The notes under the pieces were generated by a model. It ran no database searches and was not told where the DNA came from. It saw only the letters and a program-made list of their open reading frames with translations. The position numbers were made by a program, and so were the translations under genes. Below, in pieces: positions 1-7,563 of a DNA stretch of 34,064 bases; positions within the stretch are counted from its first letter, which is position 1; every line of letters starts with the position of its first letter. Source of the DNA: Aminobacter sp. J41 (GTDB taxonomy: Bacteria; Pseudomonadota; Alphaproteobacteria; Rhizobiales; Rhizobiaceae); contig NZ_JAGL01000033.1 of the NCBI RefSeq assembly GCF_000526635.1, positions 1 to 34,064 on the forward strand. The letters run 5' to 3'.

Positions 1-198
1 ATTGGCGTAGCGCACCGGTCGCCGCGACCGGTCCGTCAACGCATCAATGCCATCCTCCTTGTAGCGATTGAAGATCTTGTAACCGGTCTTGCGCGAAATG
101 CCGAAGTCCCGACACACCTCGCTCATCCCTTCGCCCTCCAGCAAGCGGGCGACAAATCGAAGACGCTCATCCATCACCGAAGTCTCTCTCCACGGCAT
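1..198 (-). CDS. IS481-type transposase, N-terminal part (cut by window edge)
   Basis: The 66 codons visible on the minus strand begin MPWRETSVMDERLRFVARLL and continue with SEVCRDFGISRKTGYKIFNRY and DRSRRPVRYAN. This is the N-terminal helix-turn-helix segment of IS481-family transposases (family knowledge). The HTH spans about residues 24-46 and would bind the transposon ends; the catalytic DDE core lies beyond base 1. The ATG at 198 lies about 78 bases inside the probable IS end. A second in-frame Met at residue 9 could also be the start. No frameshift is seen in this part, but whether the whole transposase is intact cannot be judged. Confidence 0.85.
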   Translation of the reverse strand, partial: MPWRETSVMDERLRFVARLLEGEGMSEVCRDFGISRKTGYKIFNRYKEDGIDALTDRSRRPVRYAN

Positions 199-276
199 CG
201 ACACCTCCCGGCCCAAAACCGAAAAGTGTAACCCATGTCTCCGGTACGAACTGTCACCTATCTCTCAGGTCGGGCA
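1..276 (-). mobile_element. IS481-family insertion sequence, left portion
   Basis: Outside the transposase start, the minus strand reads inward from about base 276 as TGCCCGACCTGAGAGATAGG. About 27 bases further in there is a second, imperfect copy of the same motif (GGAGACATGGGTTACAC). Repeated motifs of the type GAGA-CATGGGTNACA near the tips are typical of rhizobial IS481 elements. The exact tip and any target duplication cannot be fixed because the other end lies outside the window. The neighbouring small gene ending at 305 appears intact, so the insertion seems to lie between genes. Confidence 0.5.
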
Positions 277-304
277 TTCCGTCCTCGACAGCTCAAGTAC
301 ACGG

Positions 305-502
305 CTAGCCTTCCGGCTGCATCTGCTCCGGTTCAACTGCGCGCATCGAACCATTGTTGTCCGTCTCCGGGGCGGTCCGGAAGCCCAGATCGAAAACAAA
401 GTAGGCGGCGATGATGGCAATGACGATTGCCAGCGCAACGATCAGTGCCTTTTGCTCGCGTTTCCTGGATGGCTGCTCTGGCGTGTTGGGTCTTTTCGAC
501 AT
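305..502 (-). CDS. Small single-pass membrane protein, function unknown
   Basis: This is a 65-residue protein. It has a short charged N-terminus (MSKRPNTPEQPSRKREQKA), one strongly hydrophobic helix at about residues 20-38 (LIVALAIVIAIIAAYFVF) and a polar, acidic tail. The positively charged N-terminus suggests an inner-membrane anchor with the tail outside (positive-inside rule, inference). The ATG at 502 has a GGAG seven bases upstream, which supports this start. I do not recognise a family. It stands alone between the IS481 end and the DUF883 gene, whose terminator lies upstream of it. A possible EcfG-type promoter sits at 527-552. Confidence 0.6.
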   Translation of the reverse strand: MSKRPNTPEQPSRKREQKALIVALAIVIAIIAAYFVFDLGFRTAPETDNNGSMRAVEPEQMQPEG

Positions 503-526
503 ACATGGGCTCCGGTTTTCCCCCGC

Positions 527-552
527 AACCAGCGGGAGAGGCCGGATGTTCC
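527..552 (-). promoter_or_regulatory. Possible EcfG (general stress sigma) promoter for the 65-aa gene
   Basis: The minus strand reads GGAAC (552-548), 17 bases, then GGTT (530-527). The alphaproteobacterial EcfG/RpoE2 consensus is GGAAC-N16/17-CGTT (established). One base of the -10 differs. It lies 24 bases upstream of the ATG at 502. This is a motif match only. Confidence 0.25.
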
Positions 553-559
553 GGCATGC

Positions 560-588
560 AAAAAAGCCCCGCCATCGGGCGGGGCTTT
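560..588 (-). terminator. Rho-independent terminator of the DUF883 gene
   Basis: A perfect 11-bp stem (563-573 with 578-588, core AGCCCCGCC) closes a 4-base loop. On the minus strand it is followed by six T residues. It starts 19 bases beyond the stop of the DUF883 gene at 607, the right place and direction to end that transcript. Confidence 0.85.
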
Positions 589-606
589 GCGAGGAAGTGC
601 AGAAAA

Positions 607-984
607 TCAGTACCAGCGACGCGGCGGCTGGCTGCTGCCGACCGACTGGCCGATGAGGAAGCCGATCAGGAGGCCGATAAGGCCCGCCGAGGAGAGCAGC
701 GTTGCTGCCGTTCCCGGATTGTCGCGGATGGTTTCCGACACCGCATTCGCCTGCGAGCGAAGCTGGCGGCCGGCACGGCGCGCCCGGCGCGACGCCTCGT
801 CATAGAGACCTTCTGCGTCTTCGCGCAGGTCCTCATAGGCCTGCTTGCCCCGTTCCGACAGCTGCTGGGTAAGGCTCGCAACCTCGGCCTTCAGGTCCGA
901 GATCTGCTTTTCCATGTCCTTGCGGTCATTCTCCGCGTTCTGGTTCAGGTTGCGGTTGGTGGCAATGTTTTCGTTCTCGGCCAT
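607..984 (-). CDS. DUF883/ElaB-YqjD-like membrane-anchored protein
   Basis: This is a 125-residue protein with three parts. An Asn/Glu-rich N-terminus comes first, then a long amphipathic helical or coiled-coil region at about 20-85 (KDMEKQISDLKAEVASLTQQ and RRARRAGRQLRSQANAVSET). A C-terminal glycine-rich hydrophobic helix follows at about 95-113 (LLSSAGLIGLLIGFLIGQ), ending in an Arg-rich tail. This is the layout of the DUF883 family. Its E. coli members ElaB and YqjD are C-tail-anchored, stationary-phase-induced and bind ribosomes (family knowledge). The start at 984 is chosen because AAGGAG lies just upstream; upstream in-frame codons lack family-like sequence. A strong terminator follows at 560-588, and a possible EcfG-type promoter at 1024-1048 would fit stress induction. 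Confidence 0.8.
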   Translation of the reverse strand: MAENENIATNRNLNQNAENDRKDMEKQISDLKAEVASLTQQLSERGKQAYEDLREDAEGLYDEASRRARRAGRQLRSQANAVSETIRDNPGTAATLLSSAGLIGLLIGFLIGQSVGSSQPPRRWY

Positions 985-1023
985 GAATGGCTCCTTCTGT
1001 GTCGCTGGATAACACCCCGCCCA

Positions 1024-1048
1024 AACGTCCCGATCGTCCGTCAGTTGC
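1024..1048 (-). promoter_or_regulatory. Possible EcfG-type promoter upstream of the DUF883 gene
   Basis: The minus strand reads GCAAC (1048-1044), 16 bases, then CGTT (1027-1024), one mismatch from GGAAC-N16/17-CGTT. It ends 39 bases upstream of the ATG at 984 and overlaps the stop codon of the 48-aa gene. It is the second near-match to this consensus within 500 bases. Confidence 0.25.
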
Positions 1049-1187
1049 GTTCGACGGAAATTCCGGACTCGCCGACCCGCAGCTCGATGCCGTCCGGCTT
1101 CGACTCCTCGCGAAACACGTAGATGCCGAGAGCGACGACCGCGACGGCAAGCGCGCCGACGACGAGATAGAGGTGGTTCTGCTTCAT
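1041..1187 (-). CDS. 48-residue single-pass membrane protein
   Basis: This is a small protein, MKQNHLYLVVGALAVAVVAL then GIYVFREESKPDGIELRVGE and a short polar end. Residues 6-24 form one hydrophobic helix, preceded by a Lys. The tail is mostly acidic and may fold as a small strand-rich segment. The ATG at 1187 has GAGGG just upstream. The reading frame is closed by a TGA 57 bases before the DUF883 start, so the two genes may be co-transcribed. I believe similar short proteins are conserved in rhizobial genomes, but the function is unknown. It is too short for most ORF finders. Confidence 0.65.
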   Translation of the reverse strand: MKQNHLYLVVGALAVAVVALGIYVFREESKPDGIELRVGESGISVERN

Positions 1188-1397
1188 CAATGACCCTCAA
1201 ATGCGCGGGCGGCTGTCCATGGAAAGCGCCAGCGAACAGGCCGCTGCATAGCTTTCGGGATGACGCCCTCGTTTGTTGCCACGTGTCCCCGTGGTGCCGG
1301 TTCAACGCGGAAGTAGATCATTGGTTGCCCGCCGGACTGGTCTTGAAGCAGGCGGGCGGGCAGCGTATCTCGGTGTAACAATTGTCAGGAGACAGGC

Positions 1398-1661
1398 ATG
1401 AGCGCACTCACCCGCTTTCTCGGCGACACGCCCTTTCGCGTCGCGCTCAAGCTGATCGTGGTGTCCTTCCTCGTCGGCGTGGTGATGGCGACCTTCGGCT
1501 GGTCGCCTCAGGATGTGCTGCGAGGCATCGCCGACTTCTTCGCCGGCCTCTGGAACATGGGCTTTGAGGCGATCTACCGCTTCCTGAGCTATTTCCTGCT
1601 CGGCGCGGCGATCGTGGTGCCGGCGTTCCTGATCCTGCGCCTCGTCAGCTGGCGAAAATAG
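1398..1661 (+). CDS. DUF6460-type small membrane protein
   Basis: This 87-residue protein has two hydrophobic segments, about residues 16-36 (LKLIVVSFLVGVVMATFGW) and 60-83 (FLSYFLLGAAIVVPAFLIL). Between them lies an amphipathic stretch, QDVLRGIADFFAGLWNMGFE. This matches the DUF6460 family of alphaproteobacterial inner-membrane proteins of unknown role (family recognition from memory). AGGAGA lies just before the ATG. The 210-base divergent spacer to the 48-aa gene should hold both promoters, although I see no clear consensus there. The stop is five bases before the GTG of the MATE exporter, so the two probably share a transcript. Confidence 0.7.
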   Translation: MSALTRFLGDTPFRVALKLIVVSFLVGVVMATFGWSPQDVLRGIADFFAGLWNMGFEAIYRFLSYFLLGAAIVVPAFLILRLVSWRK

Positions 1662-1665
1662 CCCC

Positions 1666-3003
1666 GTGCAGGAGGGAGGATCGAGCGAGCCTCGGCGTTT
1701 CGAGGTCACCAACCGACTGGTGCTGGCGATCGCCCTGCCAATGATGGTCGCCTACATGACGACGCCGATGATCGGCATCGTCAACACGGCGGTAATCGGC
1801 CGGCTTGGCGATCCGGCGATGCTGGGCGGGCTGGCTGCCGGGGCGGTGCTGTTCGACCTCGTCTTCTCGACCTTCAACTTCCTGCGCACCGGCACGACCG
1901 GGCTCGTCGCGCAGGCCTATGGCCGCGGCGATCCGCAGGAAGAGCAGGCCGTGTTCTGGCGCGCGCTGATTGTCGCCGTGTGCGCCGGCATCCTGCTCGC
2001 CGTTGCCTCCCAACTGATTGCCTGGGCGGGGCGGCTGTTCATGGATGCGGAGCCTGCGGTCAGCGACGCGATGAGCACCTATGTCACCATCCGCCTGCTC
2101 GCCGCGCCGCTGTCGCTGTCGAACTACGTCATCCTCGGTTACCTCCTCGGGCGCGGACAGGCGAGCCTCGGCCTGGTGCTGCAGCTCATCATCAACGTGC
2201 TCAACATGGTGCTCTCAGTGTCGCTCGGCCTGTGGATGGGCTGGGGCATTGCGGGCGTTGCCTGGGCGACCGTCTGCGCGGAAGCTTCCGCCGCCATCAT
2301 CGGCCTCTGCATCCTCATCCTGCGCTTCCGGCGACTGCCGCCGCTGGCGCAAGGCGCGCTGCGCAATGTCGCCTCGCTGAAGGTGATGTTCGCGCTCAAC
2401 CGCGACATCATGATCCGCTCGTTCGTCCTGCTCGGCGCCTTCGCGATCCTCGCGCGGCAGGGCGCACAACTCGGCACGCTGACGCTGGCGGCAAATGCGG
2501 TGCTGATGAACTTCTTCCTGTTGTCCGGCTATTTTCTTGACGGCTTCGCGGCTGCCGCCGAGCAGCTGGCCGGCCGCGCGATCGGCGCGCGCTACCGTCA
2601 CGCCTTCGACCGTGCCGTGCGTCTCACTGCAGTGTGGGGCTTTTCGGTCGCTGGCGGCGTGACGCTGTTCTTCCTGTGGCGCGGCGATCTGCTGATCGAC
2701 CTGATGACCACCTCGCCGGAGGTGCGGGAACTCGCCCTTGCCTACCTGCCGTGGGCCGCGTTCACCTCGGTCACGGGCGTGCTCGCCTTCCAGATGGACG
2801 GCGTCTTCATGGGCGCGACCTGGTCGAGCGACCTGCGCAACATGATGGTCGCCTCGTTCGCTGTCTTCATCGCGGCGTTGTGGCTGCTGATCCCGGCATT
2901 CGGCAATGTTGGACTGTGGAGCGCGCTGCACATCTTCCTGCTGACGCGCGGTTTCAGCCTGCTGTCACGGCTGCCTGCGCGGGCGCGGACGACCTTCGCC
3001 TGA
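1666..3003 (+). CDS. MATE-family multidrug/toxin efflux transporter (DinF-like)
   Basis: This 445-residue, strongly hydrophobic protein carries two MatE repeats of about six helices each, the usual size and fold for MATE antiporters. The N-terminal half has LAIALPMMVAYMTTPMIGIV, NTAVIGRLGD and FNFLRTGTTGLVAQAYGRGD. The signature TGLVAQAYGRGD is characteristic of the DinF branch. Such proteins export cationic drugs or oxidised metabolites using H+ or Na+ gradients (family knowledge); the substrate here is unknown. The start is the GTG at 1666, five bases after the upstream stop. No strong ribosome site is visible, so translational coupling is likely. Its stop is four bases from the stop of pyrD on the other strand. 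Confidence 0.9.
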   Translation: MQEGGSSEPRRFEVTNRLVLAIALPMMVAYMTTPMIGIVNTAVIGRLGDPAMLGGLAAGAVLFDLVFSTFNFLRTGTTGLVAQAYGRGDPQEEQAVFWRALIVAVCAGILLAVASQLIAWAGRLFMDAEPAVSDAMSTYVTIRLLAAPLSLSNYVILGYLLGRGQASLGLVLQLIINVLNMVLSVSLGLWMGWGIAGVAWATVCAEASAAIIGLCILILRFRRLPPLAQGALRNVASLKVMFALNRDIMIRSFVLLGAFAILARQGAQLGTLTLAANAVLMNFFLLSGYFLDGFAAAAEQLAGRAIGARYRHAFDRAVRLTAVWGFSVAGGVTLFFLWRGDLLIDLMTTSPEVRELALAYLPWAAFTSVTGVLAFQMDGVFMGATWSSDLRNMMVASFAVFIAALWLLIPAFGNVGLWSALHIFLLTRGFSLLSRLPARARTTFA

Positions 3004-3007
3004 CGGC

Positions 3008-4090
3008 TCAGAACGAGGCTGCTTCCCACATTTCGAGCGAGCGGTCGCGCATTTGCGTCACCGACGTATAGCCCTCGCGGCGGACGATGCGGCCAAGCTC
3101 GCGGACGATCCGGCCGGGCAGCGACGGCCCGCCATAGATCATGCCGGTGTAGAGCTGGACGAGGTCGGCGCCGGCGCGGATCTTTTCCGCCGCGGCTTCC
3201 GCCGAGTCGACGCCTCCGCAGCCGATGATGGCAACGTCCGGTCCGAGGCGGCGGCGCATGCGCGCCAGCTGCACCGTCGAGCGCACGAACAGCGGCTTGC
3301 CCGACATGCCGCCGGACTCACTTGCCTTGCGGTTGGTGAGCCCGTCGCGCGACAGCGTCGTGTTCGAAACGATCACGCCGTCGATGCGCTTGTCGAGCAC
3401 CTCGGCTGCAATGTCGTCGAGTTCCTCCTCGACCAGATCCGGAGCGATCTTGAGGAAGATCGGAACGTGCCTGCCAATGACGAGCGTCTGCTCATCGCGT
3501 GCGGCGGCAACCTCGCTCAGAAGCTCGGCAAGGCTCGCGCGCGCCTGCAGGTCCCGAAGGCCCGGTGTGTTGGGCGAGGAGATGTTGATCGTCAGATACG
3601 TCGCCACCGCGGCGAAGCGCTGGACGCCGATGCGATAGTCCGCGATGCGGTCGTCGCTGTCCTTGTTGGCGCCGATGTTGACGCCGACGATGCCGCCCTT
3701 CCCCAGGCGAGCCTGAAGGCGCGACAGCCCGGCAATGTGGCCGGCATTGTTGAAGCCGAGCCGGTTGATGACGGCTTCGTCTTCTTCCAGGCGGAAGATG
3801 CGCGGCTTGGGATTGCCCGCCTGCGGGCGCGGCGTCAGCGTGCCGACCTCGGCAAAGCCGAAGCCGAGGCCAAGCAGCGCGTCCGGCACCTCGGCATTCT
3901 TGTCGTAGCCGGCAGCCATGCCGAGCGGGTTCGGAAAGTCGATGCCCGCCACCGTCTGCGCCAGCGCGAGGTCCCTGTCCGGCGTGCAGGCGAGTGGCAG
4001 GCCGCTCTTGAGCGCGATGATCGACGCGTGATGCGCGGTCTCGGGATCAAGCGTGAAGAGCGCCCTGCGGCCAATTCGCTCGAACATCAT
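3008..4090 (-). CDS. pyrD: Dihydroorotate dehydrogenase (quinone), class 2
   Basis: This enzyme oxidises dihydroorotate to orotate with FMN and passes electrons to membrane quinone, the fourth step of pyrimidine synthesis. The 360 residues match class 2 length. Visible signatures are the N-terminal membrane-associating helix region (FERIGRRALFTLDPETAHHA), the FMN/substrate segments NPLGMAAGYDKNAEVPDALL, EVGTLTPRPQAGNPKPRIFR and INRLGFNNAGH, the catalytic-serine loop SSPNTPGLRDLQ, and the C-terminal phosphate-binding IIGCGGVDSAEAA. The ATG at 4090 is chosen because it overlaps the stop of the DUF952 gene (ATGA), implying translational coupling. The next codon is also ATG. The DUF952-pyrD order is common in rhizobia (from memory). 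Confidence 0.97.
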   Translation of the reverse strand: MMFERIGRRALFTLDPETAHHASIIALKSGLPLACTPDRDLALAQTVAGIDFPNPLGMAAGYDKNAEVPDALLGLGFGFAEVGTLTPRPQAGNPKPRIFRLEEDEAVINRLGFNNAGHIAGLSRLQARLGKGGIVGVNIGANKDSDDRIADYRIGVQRFAAVATYLTINISSPNTPGLRDLQARASLAELLSEVAAARDEQTLVIGRHVPIFLKIAPDLVEEELDDIAAEVLDKRIDGVIVSNTTLSRDGLTNRKASESGGMSGKPLFVRSTVQLARMRRRLGPDVAIIGCGGVDSAEAAAEKIRAGADLVQLYTGMIYGGPSLPGRIVRELGRIVRREGYTSVTQMRDRSLEMWEAASF

Positions 4091-4434
4091 GCGGGCAGCT
4101 CCGGAAATTCGTGCTTGCCGTCTTCGCCCAGCGGCAGCGGCCGAACCCAGACGGCGGATGCGGGATCGAGCGGCGCGTAGAGATGCGGGAACAGCGCGCC
4201 GCCGCGCGAGACCTCCCACTTCAGTGCGTCGTCAAGTTTTTCGGCGTCAACCGCGATCAGCAGCAGGTTGTCCTGGCCGGCAAAGTGCTTTGCTGCGGTC
4301 TCGCGCACCTGCTCGGCAGTCGAAAAATGGATGAAGCCATCGGCAAGATCGATCGGCGCGCCAGAAAAGACCCCGGCTGCCTCGGCGTCACGCCACAGGG
4401 AGTCGGGAGCGATCTTGTAGATGAGCTTGGACAT
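4087..4434 (-). CDS. DUF952 domain protein
   Basis: This 115-residue protein spans one full DUF952 domain. It contains IYKIAPDSLWRDAEAAG, the conserved FIHFSTAEQVRETAAKHFAG segment, LLLIAVDAEKLDDALKWEVS and FPHLYAPLDPASAVWVRPL. The domain resembles glutathione S-transferase-associated or ADP-ribosyltransferase-like small folds in some databases, but no activity is established. It is first in a two-gene operon and overlaps the pyrD start by four bases. The divergent neighbour starts at 4559, so the promoter should lie within 4435-4558. Confidence 0.9.
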   Translation of the reverse strand: MSKLIYKIAPDSLWRDAEAAGVFSGAPIDLADGFIHFSTAEQVRETAAKHFAGQDNLLLIAVDAEKLDDALKWEVSRGGALFPHLYAPLDPASAVWVRPLPLGEDGKHEFPELPA

Positions 4435-4558
4435 GGCAGGGCCTATAGGCGGATTGGCTGGCGAAGGAAAGCGCCGGAACCCTCATCATCCACGCCCGTG
4501 ACGCAATTACGGCACAAACTTACGCAGGAATGTGGATCGGCTGTCCAAGGAGGATCTC

Positions 4559-4987
4559 ATGCAGCACGCCCGCCTGATTGCCCTTACCGCTCTTGGAGCG
4601 CTGGCCGCCACGCCGCTCGCGGCGCAGGAGGACCGCTACAAGCTCGAGAGGACGGAAAACGGCTATGTCCGCCTCGACACACAGACCGGGCGGATGTCGA
4701 CCTGTACGGAGCAGGGCCAGCAGCTTGTCTGCCGCATGGCGACCGAGGACCGGGACGCCTACGAGGCGGACATCGGCAAGCTTGAACAGCGCGTCGAGGC
4801 TCTCGAGAAGCGGCTTGCCGGGCTCGAAAAGAGCGGCGTGAAATCCGACCTTCCGAGCGAGGAAGAGTTCGAACAGACGCTCGGCTACATGGAACGCTTC
4901 TTCCGCCGCTTCATGGGCATCGTGACCGATCTCGACCGCACTTTCCGCGAAAAAGAGCCTGCGGAACCCACTCCGGACCGCACCTGA
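4559..4987 (+). CDS. Secreted coiled-coil protein, function unknown
   Basis: This 142-residue protein has a signal peptide at about 1-22 (MQHARLIALTALGALAATPL, cleavage probably after ALAATPLAA). A short domain with a Cys pair follows (RMSTCTEQGQQLVCRMATED), probably a disulfide in the periplasm. Next comes a heptad-rich helix at about 70-95 (IGKLEQRVEALEKRLAGLEK), then an amphipathic segment LGYMERFFRRFMGIVTDLDR and an acidic tail. The start at 4559 is set by CCAAGGAGGATCTC immediately upstream; an earlier in-frame ATG at 4532 would disrupt the signal peptide. I cannot name a family. A 37-base hairpin lies just after the stop. Confidence 0.75.
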   Translation: MQHARLIALTALGALAATPLAAQEDRYKLERTENGYVRLDTQTGRMSTCTEQGQQLVCRMATEDRDAYEADIGKLEQRVEALEKRLAGLEKSGVKSDLPSEEEFEQTLGYMERFFRRFMGIVTDLDRTFREKEPAEPTPDRT

Positions 4988-4999
4988 GCCGGAAAGAGG

Positions 5000-5036
5000 G
5001 TCAAATTTGCGCCGGAAGCCGCTCCGGCGGTTTGAC
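5000..5036. other. Two-tier hairpin between the secreted protein and TauE genes
   Basis: GTCAAA (5000-5005) pairs with TTTGAC (5031-5036), and inside them CGCCGG (5010-5015) pairs with CCGGCG (5024-5029) around an 8-base loop. It begins 13 bases after the TGA at 4987 and lies about 100 bases upstream of the exporter start. No U-run follows, so it may be an mRNA 3' end structure or a leader element. I saw no other copy in the window. Confidence 0.4.
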
Positions 5037-5134
5037 TTCGCGTTAATACGAGCGCAAGAACAACATGCTTTCCTGACGTTATTCCTGATCAGGAAAGCTC
5101 CCGGGATCAGGCCACGAGCAGTCGAGTTGGACGG

Positions 5135-6049
5135 GTGGGCATCTATCTTCCCATCGCCGAAATGTCCGTCAACATGGTCGTCATTCTGGCCATGGGGGCC
5201 GCGGTGGGCTTTCTGTCCGGCATGTTCGGCGTCGGCGGCGGCTTCCTGATCACGCCACTCCTGATCTTCTACAACATCCCGCCGGCCATCGCCGTGGCAA
5301 CGGGCGCCAACCAGGTGGTCGCGTCCTCGGTCTCCGGCGCGCTGGTGCACCTGAAGAAGGGCACGATCGACTTCAAGCTCGGCACGGTGCTGCTCGTCGG
5401 CGGTATCGCCGGATCGACACTCGGCGCGTGGGTCTTCGCGCTCTTGCGCAGCGTCGGCCAGCTCGACCTGTTCGTGTCGCTGGTCTACGTCGCCCTGCTC
5501 GGAACCGTCGGCGGCCTGATGCTGGTCGAAAGCGTGCGCGCGCTGCAGCGGGCGAGAACCGGCGCGACGCCTGCCCTGCGCCAGCCCGGCCAGCACAACT
5601 GGATCCACCGCCTGCCGTTCAAGATGCGGTTCCGCCAGTCGAAGATGTTCGTCAGCGTCATTCCGGTGCTCGGCATCGGCGCGGTGATTGGCTTCCTCGC
5701 CTCGATCATGGGCGTCGGCGGCGGCTTCATCATGATCCCGGCGCTGATCTACCTATTGAAGGTGCCGACCAACGTCGTCGTCGGCACGTCGCTGTTCCAG
5801 ATCATCTTCACCGCCGCCTACACCACCATCGTCCACTCGACCGCCAACCAGACGGTCGACATCGTGCTGGCGTTTCTTTTGATGGTCGGCGGCGTCGCCG
5901 GTGCACAGTATGGCGCACGGGCCGGCCAGAAGCTGCGCGGCGAGCAGTTGCGCGCGCTGCTCGCGCTGCTGGTTCTCGCGGTTGCGCTGCGCCTGGCGTT
6001 CGATCTGTTCGTGCGCCCGGCATCCGTCTATTCGCTGACGGGGCTGTGA
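5135..6049 (+). CDS. TauE/SafE-family sulfite/organosulfonate-type exporter
   Basis: This 304-residue membrane protein contains two copies of the family signature. The first is GAAVGFLSGMFGVGGGFLIT near residue 25; the second is AVIGFLASIMGVGGGFIMIP near residue 190. Each begins a half of about four helices, which is the TauE/SafE duplication. Members move sulfite, sulfoacetate or other small anions, or are of unknown specificity (family knowledge). The start used is the GTG at 5135 (GTGGGCATCTATCTTCCC), because related proteins begin with a similar YLPIAEMSVN stretch. No clear ribosome site is visible, and the ATG at 5162 is an alternative. The TIGR02186 gene follows after one base, so they form an operon. 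Confidence 0.92.
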   Translation: MGIYLPIAEMSVNMVVILAMGAAVGFLSGMFGVGGGFLITPLLIFYNIPPAIAVATGANQVVASSVSGALVHLKKGTIDFKLGTVLLVGGIAGSTLGAWVFALLRSVGQLDLFVSLVYVALLGTVGGLMLVESVRALQRARTGATPALRQPGQHNWIHRLPFKMRFRQSKMFVSVIPVLGIGAVIGFLASIMGVGGGFIMIPALIYLLKVPTNVVVGTSLFQIIFTAAYTTIVHSTANQTVDIVLAFLLMVGGVAGAQYGARAGQKLRGEQLRALLALLVLAVALRLAFDLFVRPASVYSLTGL

Positions 6050-6050
6050 C

Positions 6051-6851
6051 ATGCGGCAGATCAAGGCATGCAAGCTCCCGTTCCTGCTATTCATCCTGAC
6101 CCTTTGCGCCGTCGAAGCGCGCGCGCAGGCGCCCGAAATTGTTCCTGAGTCGATCCAGATCGGCCTGTCGACCGACCGCGTGACGATCACCTCCGACTTC
6201 TCAGGTGCCGACCTCACCATCTTCGGCGCGCTCGACAATGCCGACCCGATGGTCGCGCGGCAGGGCCGCTACGACGTCATCGTCGTGCTGGAAGGCCCGG
6301 CCCGGCCCGTCGTGGTGCGCAAGAAGACGCGCGTGCTGGGCATGTGGATCAACACCCAGTCCGAGACCTTCGTGAACGTGCCGATGAGCTACTCGGTCGC
6401 GACGACGCGTGCGCGCCAGGACATCACCAACACGGCCAACTACAAGCAGCTGGCGCTGGGCGCCGAGAACGTCAACATCACGCCCTACGACCGCAACGGC
6501 GACCCGGTAACGCTGGAGGAATTCTCCAATGCGCTGCGCGAGCGCAAGAAGGCAAGCGGCCTGTTCAGCGAGCGCATCGGCGGCGTCCAGTTCCTGTCGC
6601 AGAACCTGTTCCGAGCAACTCTCCACCTTGCGCCCAACGTGCCGGTCGGTACGCACCGCGCCCGCGCCTTCCTGTTCAAGAACGGCGTCTTCATCAAGGA
6701 GAACTCGGCGCAGCTGGCGATCCTCAAGGCGGGCTTCGAGCAGCGCGTCTACCGCGCCGCGCAGAACCACGGCTTCCTCTATGGCATTGCAGCAGTGCTG
6801 CTTGCCTTCGTCACCGGCTGGCTCGGCCGGATCATCTTCCGCAGGGATTGA
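6051..6851 (+). CDS. TIGR02186 family membrane-anchored periplasmic protein
   Basis: This 266-residue protein has a signal peptide at about 1-25 (FLLFILTLCAVEARA) and a large beta-rich periplasmic domain. Visible segments are IQIGLSTDRVTITSDFSGAD, VIVVLEGPARPVVVRKKTRV, LGMWINTQSETFVNVPMSYS and RYRVYR-type strands near the end. A C-terminal helix follows at about 242-262 (GFLYGIAAVLLAFVTGWLGR). This is the layout of TIGR02186, an alphaproteobacterial family found beside TauE/SafE exporters (recognised from memory). Its ATG lies one base after the exporter stop. It probably assists that transporter in the periplasm (inference from context; no activity known). Confidence 0.88.
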   Translation: MRQIKACKLPFLLFILTLCAVEARAQAPEIVPESIQIGLSTDRVTITSDFSGADLTIFGALDNADPMVARQGRYDVIVVLEGPARPVVVRKKTRVLGMWINTQSETFVNVPMSYSVATTRARQDITNTANYKQLALGAENVNITPYDRNGDPVTLEEFSNALRERKKASGLFSERIGGVQFLSQNLFRATLHLAPNVPVGTHRARAFLFKNGVFIKENSAQLAILKAGFEQRVYRAAQNHGFLYGIAAVLLAFVTGWLGRIIFRRD

Positions 6852-6855
6852 TCGC

Positions 6856-7563
6856 TTAGCTGCCGCGCAGCAGGCGGCGGGAAATGGCGAAGACGCGGCT
6901 GTCGCCGAGCACATGCGCCACAAAGGCTTCCCAGCGGAACAGCCCGCGATAGGCCTTGTCGAGCACGTTGAGCATGCCGGTATAGGCGCCGAAGGCGGGC
7001 ATGATCAGCCGCTCGCCATCGGTCGCGAAGCAGCGGCGGCGCACCGCCCTGCCTTTGTGAACCACAACCGCGCCCGGATGCAGATGTCCGGCGATCTCGC
7101 CTGTAGAAGCTCCGCTCAGCGGCTCGTGGCGGAAGCGCAACCCGCCGATGGCAAGCTCCGTCACCGTAGAGCCCGGCAGGTCGGCCGGCGCGTCGGGATC
7201 GTGGTTGCCGGCAACCCATAGCCACTCGCGGCCAAGCATCAGCTCGACGAGGCTATCTCGGAACGGCTGCGGCATGCGGTTCGCCCCGCCCCCATCATGG
7301 AAGCTGTCGCCGAGGCTGATAACCATGCGCGGATTATAGTCCGCCATCACGCTGGCGAGCTTCTGCAGCGTTGCGGCCGTGTCATAGGGCGGCAGGAGCT
7401 GACCGCGCCGCGCGTAGGACGAGCCCTTCTCGAGGTGCAGGTCCGAAACTGTCAGGAGACCTAGGTCCGGGAAGTAGAGCGCGCCGCGCGCGTCGCACAT
7501 GGCGAGCTCGCCCGCAATGACGATCTGCCCTGCAAACTGCGACTTCTGCGGCTCTGCGTTCAT
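6856..7563 (-). CDS. pdeM: Ligase-associated DNA repair endonuclease PdeM (metallophosphoesterase)
   Basis: This 235-residue calcineurin-like phosphoesterase has its metal-binding motifs in order: DLH at 41-43 (SDLHLEKGSSYARRG), GDSFHD at 85-90, GNHD at 119-122 and GHLHPG at 159-164. The DLHLEKG version is typical of the MPE/PdeM family. The Pseudomonas putida homologue is a Mn2+-dependent phosphodiesterase and nuclease in the Lhr-Core/MPE/Exo/Lig repair cluster (established). Its ATG overlaps the helicase stop by four bases (7560-7563), so it is translated with the helicase. All four motifs are intact. Its stop is four bases from the TIGR02186 stop. Confidence 0.95.
   Translation of the reverse strand: MNAEPQKSQFAGQIVIAGELAMCDARGALYFPDLGLLTVSDLHLEKGSSYARRGQLLPPYDTAATLQKLASVMADYNPRMVISLGDSFHDGGGANRMPQPFRDSLVELMLGREWLWVAGNHDPDAPADLPGSTVTELAIGGLRFRHEPLSGASTGEIAGHLHPGAVVVHKGRAVRRRCFATDGERLIMPAFGAYTGMLNVLDKAYRGLFRWEAFVAHVLGDSRVFAISRRLLRGS

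Noticed and set aside
4999-5134. Riboswitch upstream of the TauE/SafE exporter
   Set aside because: Only a simple nested hairpin is visible. I cannot match it to any known riboswitch core.
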